Source of the DNA: Podocnemis expansa
Lineage: Eukaryota > Chordata > Testudines > Podocnemididae
DNA: 64,000 nt
Direction of reading: 5' to 3'
Assembly: GCA_007922195.1 (NCBI GenBank)
Contig: ML681990.1
Span: 39,569,557-39,633,556, forward strand
Of this stretch, positions 12,301 to 27,300 are shown piece by piece (positions within the stretch are counted from its first letter, which is position 1; each line of letters begins with the position of its first letter). The notes beneath the pieces are model-generated. The model saw nothing but the letters and a program-made list of their open reading frames with translations. It had not been told where the DNA came from and searched no databases. Made by a program: the position numbers and the translations under genes.

Positions 12301-15300
12301 TAGATGGGTTTCAGCAAGGCAAAACCTGCCCCAGTGCATATACTACCCACTGCTCCCCTGACCCTTACAATAATAATAATAATAATGTTCAAAATACTAG
12401 AGTTAAACACATTCAGTCCTTTAGAAGGTTAGATGGCCACATTAAAATGCTCAAAGGCACTGCCTTCTGTGACTGGGCCTGTTACATATTTGCCTCAAAA
12501 TGAGATCACTCCAGAAAGAATAGAGGCTTTTAAATTCTCTGTCTTCTGTTTATTGCCTATTCAGCTTCCCTTCTGTTTCCACGACTATCTTCTGGCAGCA
12601 ACAGGTTACCATCCCCCTTCCCTCTCCACTGGGAATGGCAGAATAAGCAGACCTTCTACCAGTAAAATTGGACTTAATGGGTCTTTCCTCCGTTCTGCTG
12701 TCACATCCCATATAGGTGGGTGCACGCACCACCATGCATGGTCACCAGAAGGTTGTAGGGCCAGCTTGGGTGCTCCCTGCACACGTTGGCACTTGTGGGG
12801 CACTGCTGGCTGTATGCCGCCTTCAGTTCATTCTTTCCACGCATGAGGGTCACTGGAAATTGCCAACTCTGATTGCTTCACTGCAAGTGCCCATTTGTAA
12901 CTGCTTTTCTTCAGTCAGTTGTTTCGGAGATTTAATCAGTGTTTAAGTGTAGCTAAAGTAGTTAAGTGTTTTTAGTAACGTAAAGCAGGGGTTCGCAACC
13001 TTTTCAGGGTCATGATATAGTTGGGAAGCTTCCCAGCTGTGCATGACACACCAAGCCCTCCACGCCCTCTCCCCCATCTTTGCCACAGATCCTTGCCGCT
13101 TCAGGAGTGCTGCCAGCTTCCCTTGCCCTGCTTTGGGTCTGAGCAGGGCCAGGGTGAGCCAGTGTAGTGCTGAAAACTATGTTTTGGCAGATTTTTGGTA
13201 ATTTGGTTGGACAGTAACAAAATCTGCTGAAATACAGTTTTTGACACTACACCAGTACTAGGGCTTGGAGTCTCCTGCGACTGCAGGGACCCTTCCAACC
13301 TTGGGACTGCCCCTAGCCTGGGTGCTGCCAGCTCCCCCCCTCCCTGCTTCTGAGTGAGGCAGGTGGGAGCTGGCAGGCACTAGAGCTGTTAGCCTCCTGG
13401 GGCTGCAGGGATCCTTGCAGCCTCAGGACTGGCTCCAGCCAGAGCGCTGCTGCTGCAAGCTGTCTGCCCTGCTTCGACCTCAGAGGAGGACAAGGCAAGC
13501 TGGCGGCACTAGTGCTCTGGCTGGGAGCATTGTGGTGTGGCACCAGTTTTTGGTGACACACTTCCCTGCTGTTCACAACACAGTTCTGTGTTATGATACA
13601 GCGATTGATAGCTGCTGCCAGAAGGGACATAGTTGCCTAGAAGCGATGTCTCTCTGGGCTTCAAGCCATGTCATGTGTGAAGGCCTTCCCACAGAGTGAC
13701 CCCCATGATAAGAACCTATGTTACCTATGTTCTGGGCGGGCACACGCCAACGAGATAAGTCACATCTGCAAGTCTTTAAGCCATGGACTCAGACAAAAAT
13801 ACTGGATTTAAGACTTGGCTCATGGATAAGACTGAGTGTCCAGTTCTTTCCATTGGGGTCCCTATGGCACCTTTTAAAACGTTACAGCCAAAGCATTTAA
13901 TCATAAGAAATTCCTTTGTCGAGTGGGGTTCTTTCCTCCCCCAATTTGTCATTTTTTATATGAATCTGAGAGAGAGACTCAAATCCAAGCACTCGTTTTG
14001 CAGAAGAAAATGAAGACTGATCTCTTTCTCTAGAACTTAAAACTTGGGAGCGAGAGATGTCATTCTTGGCAGCATAGTTGTGGTATTTTTGTTCATTGTC
14101 TCATGCTAGGAAGGTGCGATAGGCACACAGTAGAAACTTGCCTGTTCCCTAGATGATAATTCTACAGTTATTTTTTTAGTATCATGGTCATAGATGTTCA
14201 TGTTTTATATTCTGCATAGGGAGTTTTGCAAATGGCGTTTTGTTTATGAGATTACATCACTGGCCAAACCGCTCAAAGAAGATTGTGACTGGCCATATTA
14301 GGAACATAACATATATATATGAGTGGCTAGATTTGAGGAATGAAATAATTTTTAAAATGAGGGTTTAACTTGTGGGAATATTATCTCTAATGAAGTATTA
14401 TCTCTGTTTATACTGATTTTTGTATTTTATTTTTTACTCGTATGTACTTGGGAGAAAAGTCTCACTGATGGACACAGTCTCAAAACTGTTTATGAATTGG
14501 GTTCTGTTTTTACAGCTTAGTGTTTCACTTGGAACATTGGGAGCAATACCAGCAGCTGCATTAGACCCTAATATCACAGCACTTGGAGAAATACCACAGC
14601 CACCAATTATGGGAAATGTGGATCCTTCCAAAATTGATGAAATTAGGAGAACAGTCTATGTTGGAAATTTGAATTCTCAGGTACCTTCCTTTTTTTGTCA
14701 CATTTGAAAAATTAAAGCTAGATGTAGTTTTTAGCCTATGTCACTGGATTTGTAATCTTTAGCAAATTTGGAAAGATCCACACGTGTGTAATGAGTTTGT
14801 CCTGCATAGTAAAAACAGAAGTTCCTTAGGGGCTATCGAAAGACAAAAGAAATGCTTTTGTGGTTATTAGTTGTGTTGTGAATGCTGCTTCGGAGGGGGA
14901 GTGGGGAGGATATACTTCTTCAAAGATTAAACCATTTGTAGAATTCACTGCTGCAGGATTCCAAATAAGTACTATGTGTTTGGATAGTTTCATCACTGTG
15001 TGTGCTAAAATAATAACAACTTAATATTCTGTATCAGAATATAATAAACTGATCACCTCATGCATTCTGAAAGAATTTGTCATTTTCTCATCCATATTCA
15101 GCATTGCTCTGTAGGTTAGGTGCACTGGAGCAGGAATTTACCCTTTTTTGATTAAAGAAAAATTGTCCATCCCAGAAGGCTGCTTTTGGTGGATTAGTTG
15201 CATAATCTAGTACGGAGAGTCCTCTGTAACTCTTAACAAGAAACAAAATCCTCTTCTTTTAATTCAATTTGAAATATCAAAAAATTCTTCTTTAATTGAT

Positions 15301-18300
15301 GACTTAAGCTAATAAAAAACAAGGAGTCATGTGGCACTTAAAGACTAACAGATTTATTTTTCGCATGAAGTGGGATTTTCTCCCATGAAAGCTCATGAGA
15401 AAAATAAATATGTTTAGTCTTTAAGTGCCACATGATTCATTGTTGGTTTTTTTGCTGGACTAGACTAACACGGCTATCCCTTTGGAAATTAAACAAACTA
15501 CCCTGAGAAAAATGTATATCCATATGTAAGTACACCTATAATTCACAGGAATGATGAGTAGAGTCCTGCAAATCCACAGATACCTGCCTAATGTGCACAG
15601 ATCATTTTTTGCAGATGTTGGATTAGATGCGGATCTCAAAAGGCAAAGAAGCAGATGTCTAGCTCAGAGCCTTTGAGGCTGCTTCCCCACTCTTGAGATC
15701 TGGAGGTGAGGGCTGACTGCTGATCAGCTGTTTGGGATCAGCTCTTTGGCAGCTTCCTGAAGGGGCTGGCCCCTGAACAGTTGATCATCATCATCAGCAG
15801 GATTGAACAGCTCTGAAACAACTGATTGGGGACCCCAAAATTGTGGTGCAGAAAGCAGAGAAGAGAGCCAAGCCACTGTCCACAGTCTGTAAATTGATTC
15901 TCATGGATGTGAATCAGATGCAGATCCACATTTTTGTATCCATGCAGGGTTCTGAAGATGAGTTCACAGCTTGCTGTTACGCTTTACTTCATTTCTACAA
16001 GCAGTTGGAGGGGTGGGTTTGAGGAAAATAGGCATTTTCACTTTTCCTGTCCTTATTGATTATGGTTTGTTGGATTAACATACCTCTGTTAAAATGGTTT
16101 ATCCAGAAGCATCTAGCTTTTTTTCAATATGTGATTTCTAAACACTCTTTCAAAATCTCTCTGTATTAGTAGCTCTGTTTAAAAAGAAACAGACTTTTTA
16201 GATTAATGGAGAAAATATACAAACCTCCTTCTTGGCTTATTTTGCAATAATTTACTGGGGGAAGTAAGGAAATGTGAAAGTCTTGATTCATGTTGTCTTT
16301 GACTGAGATCTTTTTTCTAATCTGAAGTTCTTCAGTTACCTGGTATGTTGGATAACTGATTTTCTGTATTACTTACTTTACTTTAGCTGAGCTTTTTGAC
16401 TCTTTCTAGACTACAACAGCAGATCAGCTGCTTGAATTTTTTAAACAAGTTGGAGAAGTGAAGTTTGTGCGAATGGCAGGTGATGAGACACAACCAACAC
16501 GGTTTGCTTTTGTGGAGTTCGCAGACCAAAATTCTGTACCTCGTGCTCTTGCCTTTAATGGAGTTATGTTTGGAGACAGACCACTGAAGTAAGAAATTAA
16601 ACAGAAAATATCCAAATGATTTCTGAAGAAAAGATTTTGTCAGTATCTTTTAAAATATGTCTAATTATTGCTATCATCTGCAGGGTTCTGCCATACAAAG
16701 CAGTTTCCAAGATTCATATTCACAAACTGCTGCATTCTGTGTCCTTTGAAACTTGTTATTTTACATTTTTCAAGACTGAAAATTATTTTCCCTGGATAAC
16801 AATATACTGTAGATCAGAGAAACCTGTATTAATATTTAAGCTCTGAGGATGAAATCCATCACAGTGTAGCTGGTTGACACAAGGCCCTGTGCTCTAATTA
16901 AGCACCAAATATGGTGCTTATGTGCTGAATAAATTTCACCTTCAATTTTAAAAAGTTACATTAGTTGTTCTTGTATTGATTGAAAAGATGTTTGTATGCC
17001 ACATAAATATTTATATCGCCATATTTTTTAATATACCCAGGATAAAAATGTTTTAAGCAATAAAAAACCAGGTGCTATGGTGTGAATGCTTAGATAGTAT
17101 TGGTGATTTTTAAGGGCAAAAAAATCTGCAGACATGCTAATTACGGGTAGAATGCAATGTATATTTATCTTAATTTTTTTTGTATTGATAACTAGTTTAA
17201 AAAAAAAGAGCATGTTCATGAATTTAAAGCTAGACTTGTTCCTTACTTCAGAATAAATCACTCCAATAATGCAATAGTGAAACCTCCTGAAATGACTCCA
17301 CAAGCTGCTGCCAAGGAGCTGGAAGAAGTGATGAAGAGAGTAAGGGAAGCCCAGTCTTTCATATCTGCAGCTATTGAGCCAGGTAAGACTATTTTGTTTG
17401 CTAGTTAGGATAAAATGAGTATGTCTCAATCTGTGTGTCTTGACATGAATTTATAGAACATTTGAAGGCAGAGAAAAGGGTTTCCCCAAGATGAGCAGTG
17501 TGTTTGGTAAAAGTTGAATAATCAAAATTATTTTCTTATGTGACAAGCCAGTGGAATCCTGGTTTCCTTTCAAATATGTTTTGATGTATTTTATTTTCGG
17601 ATGCTTGTTCACTGAATGCTGTCAATAGCTTAAAAATTGTGAAGTTGATAATGTAATAGTGCTTAGTGCTTTTTATGGTCAAAGTGCTTTACAGACATTA
17701 AACTGTTCACAACTGTTCGTTTTCCTCTACTGTTCATTAAACAAATCCATATTCTTCAACTAAAAAAAAGCCCTTACAATTTAAGATTGCAGAGGTTTTT
17801 CAGAGACCTTTGAGCTGTTTCATTATCATCAACAAACTTAAATACTGCATAATTATCTGCCCTGGACAGAAGTAGAAGAAAAGACACTCTAAAATTTGTA
17901 GTAGTTTCTTGAGTACCCATTTAGGACCTAATTCAGGGCCCATCAAAGTCAGTGGGAAACTTTCCATTTATTTCTGGGGTTTGGATCATGCCTTTACTTA
18001 CCTTTCCACAGTGTTATGAGGATAGAGTGGTTAATCTTTATACAGTCCTTTAAGTGCTGAGTATTTAAAATTTTGTGCATGTTTTCAGACTTACTGCTCT
18101 CAATTTGCCTAGTCTCAGAAGTTAATTTTTTTTCCAGAAAAAAGTAATTTCTATAATTGAATAAGCCAAGAAGAGAACATGTTATAATCTTGTGCATAGT
18201 GGCAGCAACATAAATCCCATTCCTTACTCAGCTAGCTGTTTATAATTATCTGGTTTATGTGTACTGCTGCAGGATGGCTGCACTCACCGAGTATATGCAA

Positions 18301-21300
18301 TGACTTTCTTGGATGTTTCTGAAGGATTTTTGCAAAGAAGGAAGATGTGCAGAGAGTAGGCCCATTGCACTATATGTGGTACATTCCACTTGTGCCAGAT
18401 TGTTAACGGGGATCTTTAAATGTTCTGAGCTTACACTGCAAAGTGGTTTTTTCCTCTCAGAGTCTGGAAAGAGCAGTGAAAGAAAAGGCGGTCGATCTCG
18501 TTCCCATTCTCGTTCAGAATCCAGGTCTAGTTCAAAATCCCGATCTAGAAGGAAAAGATCACACTCAAAACGCAGGTGAGAGTACTTTCCATTTTGCACT
18601 AAGAAATGATGCCATGTTTCTTGATGGCAAATAGCTTTTAGATTTTCTTTTAGGTTCCTGAGCCAGGAATCTCTGGGAGAGAGTTATTGTCTGTGACTAG
18701 ACCAAAATAAGAACTTTCTGTCTTTCGTTCCCCAAAACTAGATAACCATCATGGAAAAGCTATTTGGGATAGTGCTGAAAAAATACAGGACTGATTTCAG
18801 TTTGTAACAGGAGCCTGGAAGATAAAATATTCACATTTTAGTAGCTTGATATTTGTTTAATTTTGAAAGATGTGGATGTCAGAATGTGATACAAGTAATT
18901 GTGATCTGCTGCTAGATAGCTGTAAGAAGATTCCCCCACCCCCACCCCCCCATTGATCATCTGGATTATTATGGTTTGGTAGCTTGTATGATACTCCTAA
19001 TACTAGCATCCTTAGATTGGAAACATTATTTAACAGACTTAGTCTGAAAATGGATGTGAAAATTGCATCACTGTGGTAATACAGTTATAGTTTTAAAAAT
19101 ACCCCCCCATTGGCTAATTTTTTTATGCTTAACCCCCATAACTTTGGTTTGATTTTGGTTTTGATTTGTGGTGTTTGGAATTTGATGAGGGTCCAAATTC
19201 CAAGTTATCTAAACATGGAAGAAAGGTTGTCTCTCTGCTGTTAAAAAGTGACGACAGTTTTTTTTTTTTTGGTTTTTTTTTGGTTTTTTTTTTTTTACCC
19301 ATAAATGGGACAAGAGTAAACTTCCGTTATCACCATTTGGGAAGAGTCTCCTCAAATCAGAATTCCTGTTCTCTGAAACCTAGAAATACCCCCTTAGTCA
19401 TTTGGATAATCAGTCATGTACCGACTACCTCACACAGCAAGAGAGTGAGAGAAATGTAGCAGAGAAGTGAAATGTAGATCAACATTTTAAAAAAAGGGGG
19501 GGGGGGAGGGGTGTCTCAATATTGTATTTGCAGCTGTGCTGTGCCCCTGAATGTATTATGTTCTGATGTGGCAACTACCAGAAATCCATGGTGTATAGTT
19601 AAAGTGTATGTGACCCATATATAAGTAAGCGACCGTATATATCTGCTCTCAAAGAGAAGTAATTTGCTCAACTGCTAGGTTGGAGAACTTTTTTTAAAGC
19701 AATCATATATTAACCAAATACTTGCCCATTTGGGCCGTTCAAGCATGTAATTAGACAACTTCGACTCTTTAAAGTTTTACATGTCACACAATACCATTTT
19801 CAGATTGTTTTTGTCTATGGATAGCTCAGAATTGACTAGCCCTTAAAAGCCAAATTCTTACTTGCCTGCTGCAAAACCATATACAGCTAAAGAAAAGTCT
19901 GAATACAATGCTTTGCATAGCAGTACAATGGATTTACTTTGCAGTCAGTTCTGGGTTCTTATTGAACTAAAGATCATTCTGATCATGCCAGTGAATCTAC
20001 AGCATCTTCAGTATAAGCAAGGTCAGATTAATGCAGGGGCTTTAGGGGCTGTAGCCCTGGGCTATGGGGGCGGGGGGCATATCCCTGCAAAAATCCAGCC
20101 CTCAGGGCTGCCAGAACCTCCCTTCCATGGTACTGGCTGGGGCCCCCTTCCCCCGGTCTCCCTCCACCACATCCACGTGGAGCACTGCTACTGTTGGTTC
20201 CACACTGCGGTGCCTGCTGCCCAACCTCATCTCACTCCCTTCCCTTCCCCTGCCAGTTGCCCACCCCCACGCTGGCCCAACAGAGCTTGCAGCTTCCCCG
20301 TTCCTGGAGCACTGCGCTTCCAACTGGCAGGTATGCACCAGGCCCCCATCAGGTTGTCCAGGACTGGGGCAGGAGCGCAAGAGCTCCAGCTTCTCCCAGC
20401 CTCCCAATAAGTTGTAATTTGTTGAAAATAATGTAGTGAATATCCCACCATGTCATTTTCTTCAGCTATGTGAATGCATACTGAGTATGTTTATACTGAA
20501 ATAAGTCAGGTATGTTTCTACTTGAGTGTCTGCATATTGGAATAAGTCTATTTGCATTTTATTTCTGTGATTTGACAGTCACTAAATGCATACGCTAGAT
20601 TGGAGGGTCATCTGTACATATTAAGAGAGAATATTTGGCATATAGTGATATGATATAAAACAGTGGTTCCTAACATTTTTGCTTTGAGAGCCACAAATAT
20701 AATATTTACAGCCCTGAAGGGCCACCAGTCTATTTAATTAAAATTAAATTTCTGTTAATTTTTAATTAAAACTAAGTAATTAATTTAATTAGCTTTAATT
20801 AAACACTTATTTAAAATTTAAAAGCATTTATTTAGTGAAAAGCAAATTCATTCATTCTTTCCTTCTCTGCTCCTTCCCTTTTATGCATCCTTGTGGTAGA
20901 TATGATGGTCTTATGTTTTGTGTGAATTGTATCCTTCAATTTCTAGTAACTTTATCATATGCAGAGCTTGTTGCCTGCTTTGTTTCCAAGGTTACACAGT
21001 GCCTATAAACCAGAAGGCATATACAGATTTTGCTCTCTCATGGAGATGGTTTTTTTTGTTCTTGTTTGTTGTTTTCGTTTGTCAAAAATAAAACTCATTT
21101 GAGGTTGAAAAATATATACTTTTGTTTTTTGTATAAGGAAACATAACATCTCCATTTACAGTAGAAATACAGTGAGATTGAAAGAAAGAGCCAACAGATG
21201 AAAAATCTGCATTTTGTAGTTCACTAATTTTGTAGCTCCTAGCTGTGACCACTGTGGTTCCCCCTCTTTCTCCCACCCAGCTGCTGTGGGCTGTGTGTGA

Positions 21301-24300
21301 GAGCTGGCTCCTGGCTGCACACCAGCACGAGGCGGGGGGGCAGGCAGCCACAGCCCAGCTCCTGGACAGCAGCAGGTTAGCATGGACCACTTGATAAGTT
21401 TGGAAACCCCTGGTGTAAAAGATTTATCAGTGTAGATTTGAGATGGCCGTGTTACAACCAAATGCAATGCCATAGGTTGGTTGGACAGATAATCCAAAAT
21501 GGGGGCTGTTAGAACTTCTTATATCACACCACCATGTGTTTTGTATCTGCTGCATTTAACAGAAAACTTGAGAGTTTGTAAAAAGCTATATTCATTTTAC
21601 TACACAATGATAGTTTCTGATCCTTCAGTTAGCTTGCACCATCTTGAAAAAGGAGAGAAAAGAAATGCAAGAGAAAATGTTAATACAATGTTAAATTTAA
21701 TAATTTAAATACCTAGGAATCAGGAAATCAGAAAATCTTGGCATGCCAGATTCTACATACATACAAAGGTGTAGCTGTAATAGCAGTCTGTGATAAAGAT
21801 TACAATATACAGAATTTAAAACTGTTTTTACAGTAAAATTCACATAGCATAATCATTTTTACTACAGGAGTAACTGAGTGCTAACTGAGCAAGTGTAATT
21901 TCTATATTGCATACCAACAACATCGACTGATTAGTACAAATTTGATTTTGTTTTAAACTTCACATCCTCCTTGGAATGTTAATTTGATGTATTAATATTT
22001 TGCAGTGTATTCAGGGAGGTTAATTTGCTGTGAGAGTCAGAATTCTACTTTTTCTGACATTTGTGTGTGACAGTTTTTAGTTATGACATTGTAGTAACAC
22101 AGGTTTTAAAACAGTGTATTGGTTTGAAAGACGTGGGAGAGCCTGATCAAATTTTAATTGTGGAGATGTTCATTGTGGTCTAGGTATGATAATTAGACAA
22201 AATACATGTACTTAATTTCAGTGGTGTATATATTTCTTCTGTTAAGTTTCTTTTCTGAAGTTTCACAGTTAAATGTAGTATTTATTCTCTAATATTGTTT
22301 GCTGCAGGAGTAGATCACACAATAGATCGCTTTCTAGTCAGAAGGGTAGGCGTAGATCCAAAAGTCCTCTGAAAAAACGTTCAAAATCTAAGGAAAGGCG
22401 AAAGTCAAGAAGTCGTTCTCGTTCCCGGTGAGCATTCTTTGCTAACAGTTGGTATTACTCTTATTATTATCTAGTTCATAGCTTTTGGAAAAGTCTTAAA
22501 AAATTTAGACTACAGGTGGGAAATGAAATCTATGAGCTATTTTGTCTTGAATCTTCAGACTATTTCTGTTTTGTAACTTTGTGATATCAGTTTTAAGGTT
22601 GTAGAAATGTGGTGATTTGCTTGATCTTTGAAATATTGTTTATTTCCTCAAGAAGAAAACTATACAACATAAAACTATGGTGGTAAATTTCAGACGGGAG
22701 TCCCCAAGCCTAAGTGCTGAGCCTCCTCAATTTCCAATGAAGCTGTTGGTCACCACAGTTCAGCATGATTGAAAATAAGGTGGTTTTTAATTAAATGCCA
22801 CATTTTAGGCAACTAACTTTAAAATTTTTAGTGTAGGTGATGAATGCAGTCTTCGCATAATTGGATAAATTCTATCACTCCATTGTTGCTGCACTGGCTT
22901 AGACCAGGTTTGGCTTTGGGCCTAAATCAGGAAATCATAGAATAAGACATCCACTATTTCACTTTCCATGTGTGTATGCTTTTATAGCTTTGCCTTTTTT
23001 TTCTGGTTACTACAGGTTGGCTGTTTTTTCTTTCTATTAGTAAAATGATACATTTCTGTGTTGTGAAGTGTTTACTTGTTACTAGCGTAATCCAAATTCA
23101 GCCATTCATTTTCAGTCTTTCTGACTTCCTAATTTTGCCACTTAAAATTCTTCATCTCCCTGAACCATAACTTAATTCTCATACACTGGCAGTCCATCAC
23201 TCTGGGATGAGCGATTGTAACCAAAAGTAACCATCTTCATTTGTAAAAGACACCATCTCCTGGTGGCTACAAGTAGATGATTAAAATTCTTCCATCTCTT
23301 ATGAGCTCATTCTACAAAATCTCTATCTGCCTTTCATGCTGACTGAAATAGTATATTTTGTGGAAATTTGCAAAGCAGCGCTCTGGACTCTCACAAATAT
23401 TCCAGTGTGGGTATCCATCTTCCTTATGTATAGCATTTAGTCATCAGGTTCTGCAATCTGCTATCTTCCTGTTTTCTTCCTCCCTCTCCGTGTTTGGCTA
23501 GCTTGACGACTCTTAATAGTCTAAGACAGATTGATGAATTACCTGTGTGTGAGAATAAGATAGTGTTGACCTTGCCTGTAAATTTCTTTTATAACAGGGA
23601 AACCATCATTTCATATATTTTCCACTTCTTTTTTTAATATGTATGTTAATTTCCATTGTTTAAAGTCCAATAATAATTACCTCCTGGGTCTGTGGCACAA
23701 TTCCAGGGTATGCATGCATGTGCACATATATTTGCACATGTTTGTGGGTTTGTATGTCTATATGATGGAGCAGTCTCAGTGTAAAACTTATACCCAGTGA
23801 GTTGCTTCTGTGAGGTCCTGGGGATGTGATTATTCTAACCCATTTTAGACTGATGGATTCCTGTTGTTAGAAGATACATTTAAAGCCATGGGGGGGGGGA
23901 ATCTGATTTCCCGTAAAATGTGCAGAAGTCTGCCTCAGCAGTTGTGTTCCTGCAGATGTCCATATACTGCCCTTAGTCATAGTCAGTTCCCTATGATATA
24001 ATGTCATCAGTCTGAAGATCAGTTGCTGCTTGCCTCCCCCCCACCCATATACCTCTGCCTTCAGGTGTAGATGGGGGAGGAGAAGGGATGTTTTGCATAG
24101 TTGTGATTGTGAAGGGGAGAGTTTCAAGATTTTTTCAGTTTTTATTTAGTAGGGTAAATGAGTGAATTTTCCTTTTATGAAGGTGATATCATTGATGCAT
24201 GTTTCTTTTCCATAGGGACAAGAAAAAAGAAAAAGACAACAAAGAAAAAATCAAGGAAAAAGAAAAGGTGAAGGAGAGAGACAGGGAGAAGGAGAGAGAG

Positions 24301-27300
24301 AGAGATAAAGAGAAGGAGCGGGACAGAGACAAAGAGAGAAACAGGGACAAGGATAGGGACAAAGATAAAGAAAAAGACAGGGATAAGGACCGAGAGAGGG
24401 ACAGAGACAAAGACAAGGAGAGAAACAAAGATCGGGAAAGGGTCAAGGATAGGGACAGGGACAAGGAGAAAGAAATAGTCAAGGATAAGAAAGAAACAGA
24501 CTTGGAGAAAGAAGGGGAGAGGGACAAGGAAAAGGGTCAGGAAAAAGAGGGGGATAGAGAAAAAGTTAAGGAGAAGGACAGAGAGAAGAAGGAGGGTGAT
24601 AAGGAAAAGGACAAAGACAGGGAAGGGGACAAAGAGAAGGAAAAGGAAAGAGAAAAAGATAAATCCAAAGAGAGCGATGATAAAAAGAAGAAAGAGAAGA
24701 GATCCAGAACACCTCCCAGAAGCTATAGTTCTCTAAGAAGATCTCGTAGCACCAGCAGGTTTGATTCAGTTTGATGATTTTGCTATGATATTTCTTAACC
24801 TGTCAGTGTAATGAGACTATGTAACCTGCATAAATCCTTAATACCATACATCAGTATTGCAATGTCATTTATTAATAATTTAGAATTTCATTTTCAGTGA
24901 CACTGTTCTCTATAAACTCATTGTGAGGAGGAAGCCTTGAATCTCTATTCCTCTGTTATCTTATTCTTTTGTTTCTGTTCAGAAATTATTACGTGTTTTA
25001 TTTCAAGGAAAGTAACATTTATTACATTTAGCTTTAGGCTATAAATAATGAACAGGAAGTTTGGACATTTTGTGTCCCATTTGAGATTAATATATAATAG
25101 GACTGGCAAAAATTAGTTTCAGATTTAGCCTCCACCTCTAGTCCTTAGGATAATTGCACAGGATTCTTTCAGCACAGTAGTTAGCCCTTTTATTGAGGTT
25201 GCCTGCATTGAGTCATATTCTTGGGATGTGCCAGTAGGTCCTATATTGTTCATGAGATTCCTCCTCTTGAGGTAGCGTGCATACTCCATTTTCCCACTAA
25301 CCCTTTGGGCTCCAGGTTATATAGTTCCTCAGTTACTTCCAGTCACCAGACCTTTAGTTGTAGTTACATTATTTCCTCTAGCTACTCTGTGTTGGTTGTT
25401 TTTAAGCATGTAGTATTAGCAGCTTGTATTGTTATACTTAGCTTATATTGTAGCTTAGTAAATTTAGTGTGAATTTAAATTGTGCAGTTTAAACGCCTTA
25501 TTTTATTTTTATATTTGTGCTAAGAGCATCTTCCTGTGAAACTGAAGACCAGTACATCCTAGTAAAGTAACTTGCTTCAGTGATGTCCTTTGTGTAATGC
25601 CAAGATGTACATGGCAGACTCACTGACAATATTGCCTGCTACACTTCAGCGAAGTTTGCCTGTCTGGAACGTTCTCTGTAGTGTCACTTTGGCTTGAAGA
25701 GATCACGCAGATTGATGGTCTGATTTCTGGTAATGTGTCTCAGAAGGATTCTCCATCCACATCAGAAGCGGGCCCATCTTTTCTGATGAAGGCCAAGTTG
25801 AATATGACTTCCAGAGTGCAGAAAGAGACCAGACAGTTCAGGGAGTAAGAATGAAAAAGGGGAAGAAATATCACTATTCTTCTGAACATTGTAAATTGAA
25901 TACAGTGGAAGACCATCAGTACTGAGATATTTCTTTGTGCCAGAAAACCACATTGTTGTCTGACTCAATATTTGTAAAACTCTGGTGATCTTAGTTTGAG
26001 GCAAATCTCAGATCTTTGCCCAGACCTTACTATTCAAATAAACAGAGAACTATCTCCAATTATGAACTTCAAGAAATTGCTTTTTGAAACAGGCCTTTAA
26101 GGTCTGTGGGCTGCCGTTTTGGAGGGAGACAGAGGATCATCATGGGTGTTCTTGTTTGCATGAGACTGTCCAACCTACTCCTTTGATTCTGTCAAATTTG
26201 ACTCTGATAATGGGAATGTAGACTGCTGCATCTGCATACAGACTGGGCTTCTCTCAGTGAAGGATTATCACCTGGCCTTCTGGTTCTTTGCAGTATTTGT
26301 TAAAAACCACTATCAGGTTTGGCCACTAAGGAGCATATATTAAGGAGTTAAGAGTCTTTGTAAACAGGAAATAAAGACGGGTGTCAGAAATGAGATGAAA
26401 TAAAATCCTGTAGATGCTAAGAATTAATGGCCAAATGTCCTAAAAGGTCAGAATAAATCCTTGACACGAGACTGAATGTTCAGCCAGGCTATTTTATCTT
26501 TTGTAGGTCTGTTTATTTGTGTTTCGTGGTGTTTAATGAAAGTTGCTTAAAGGTTTTATCACTTCCTCTTTCCAGAGAGAGGGAAGGTAATGTTAGTTTT
26601 CATAGTGTAGACATACCCTGTCAGTAGATCAGTCCTTAGTTTAAAATCAGAGACATGTAGGGCTGGGCAGGACCTTCAGAAATGCCCTTGTCCAGCCCCC
26701 TGTGCTGCAGTAGGACTAAATATGCCTTGGCTATCCCTGAGGAGTGGTTTTAAAATCTTAAAATGATGGGGATTCTATAACCTCCCGTTGGAAGCCTATG
26801 TCAGTGTTTAACTATTATGATAGAAAGTTTTTTCTAATATCTAAAGAAAGTCTTCCTTTCTGGATATTAAGCCACTTGTTCTCCATGTCTGTTGAAAGTT
26901 GACTAAGAAGTAATCAATCACTGTACGCTTTAAAATCTTAAAAAATGTTAAGGGCTGTTATAATCAGGTCCTTCCTTAGTCTGTCTCTTTTTTAAAATCT
27001 ATATTTAACATTTCCATATTTTAAATTGTCCTATGTCATGTTTTTAAGCCTTTTATCATATATGTTTCTGGAACCCTCCAATTTTCCACATCTTTCTTAA
27101 AGTGTGGTGCCCAAAACTGGATACATCATTCTAGCTCAGGCCTCATCAGTGTTGGGAAGAGCAGTAAAAGAACCCACCATGTACAACACTTCTGTCAGTA
27201 CACCCCCAGAATATTATTTATATTAGTGCACTTGATTTTTCCTTCTTAAGTATAATATTTTGTACTTGCCTTTATTGAGTATCATCTTGTTAAATTGGGA

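Noticed and set aside
12433..12846. 137-residue frame in a SREK1 intron
   Set aside because: No similarity that I recognise, no splice signals that fit SREK1 phases, and frames on the other strand are also open.
19862..20451. Overlapping frames of 182, 117 and 101 residues
   Set aside because: Several frames on both strands are open because of GC-rich composition. The block resembles a degraded repeat in a SREK1 intron.
24189..24527. Ser/Leu/Phe-rich reading frame opposite the SREK1 Glu/Lys exon
   Set aside because: It is the exact antisense of a purine repeat that is clearly coding on the plus strand.
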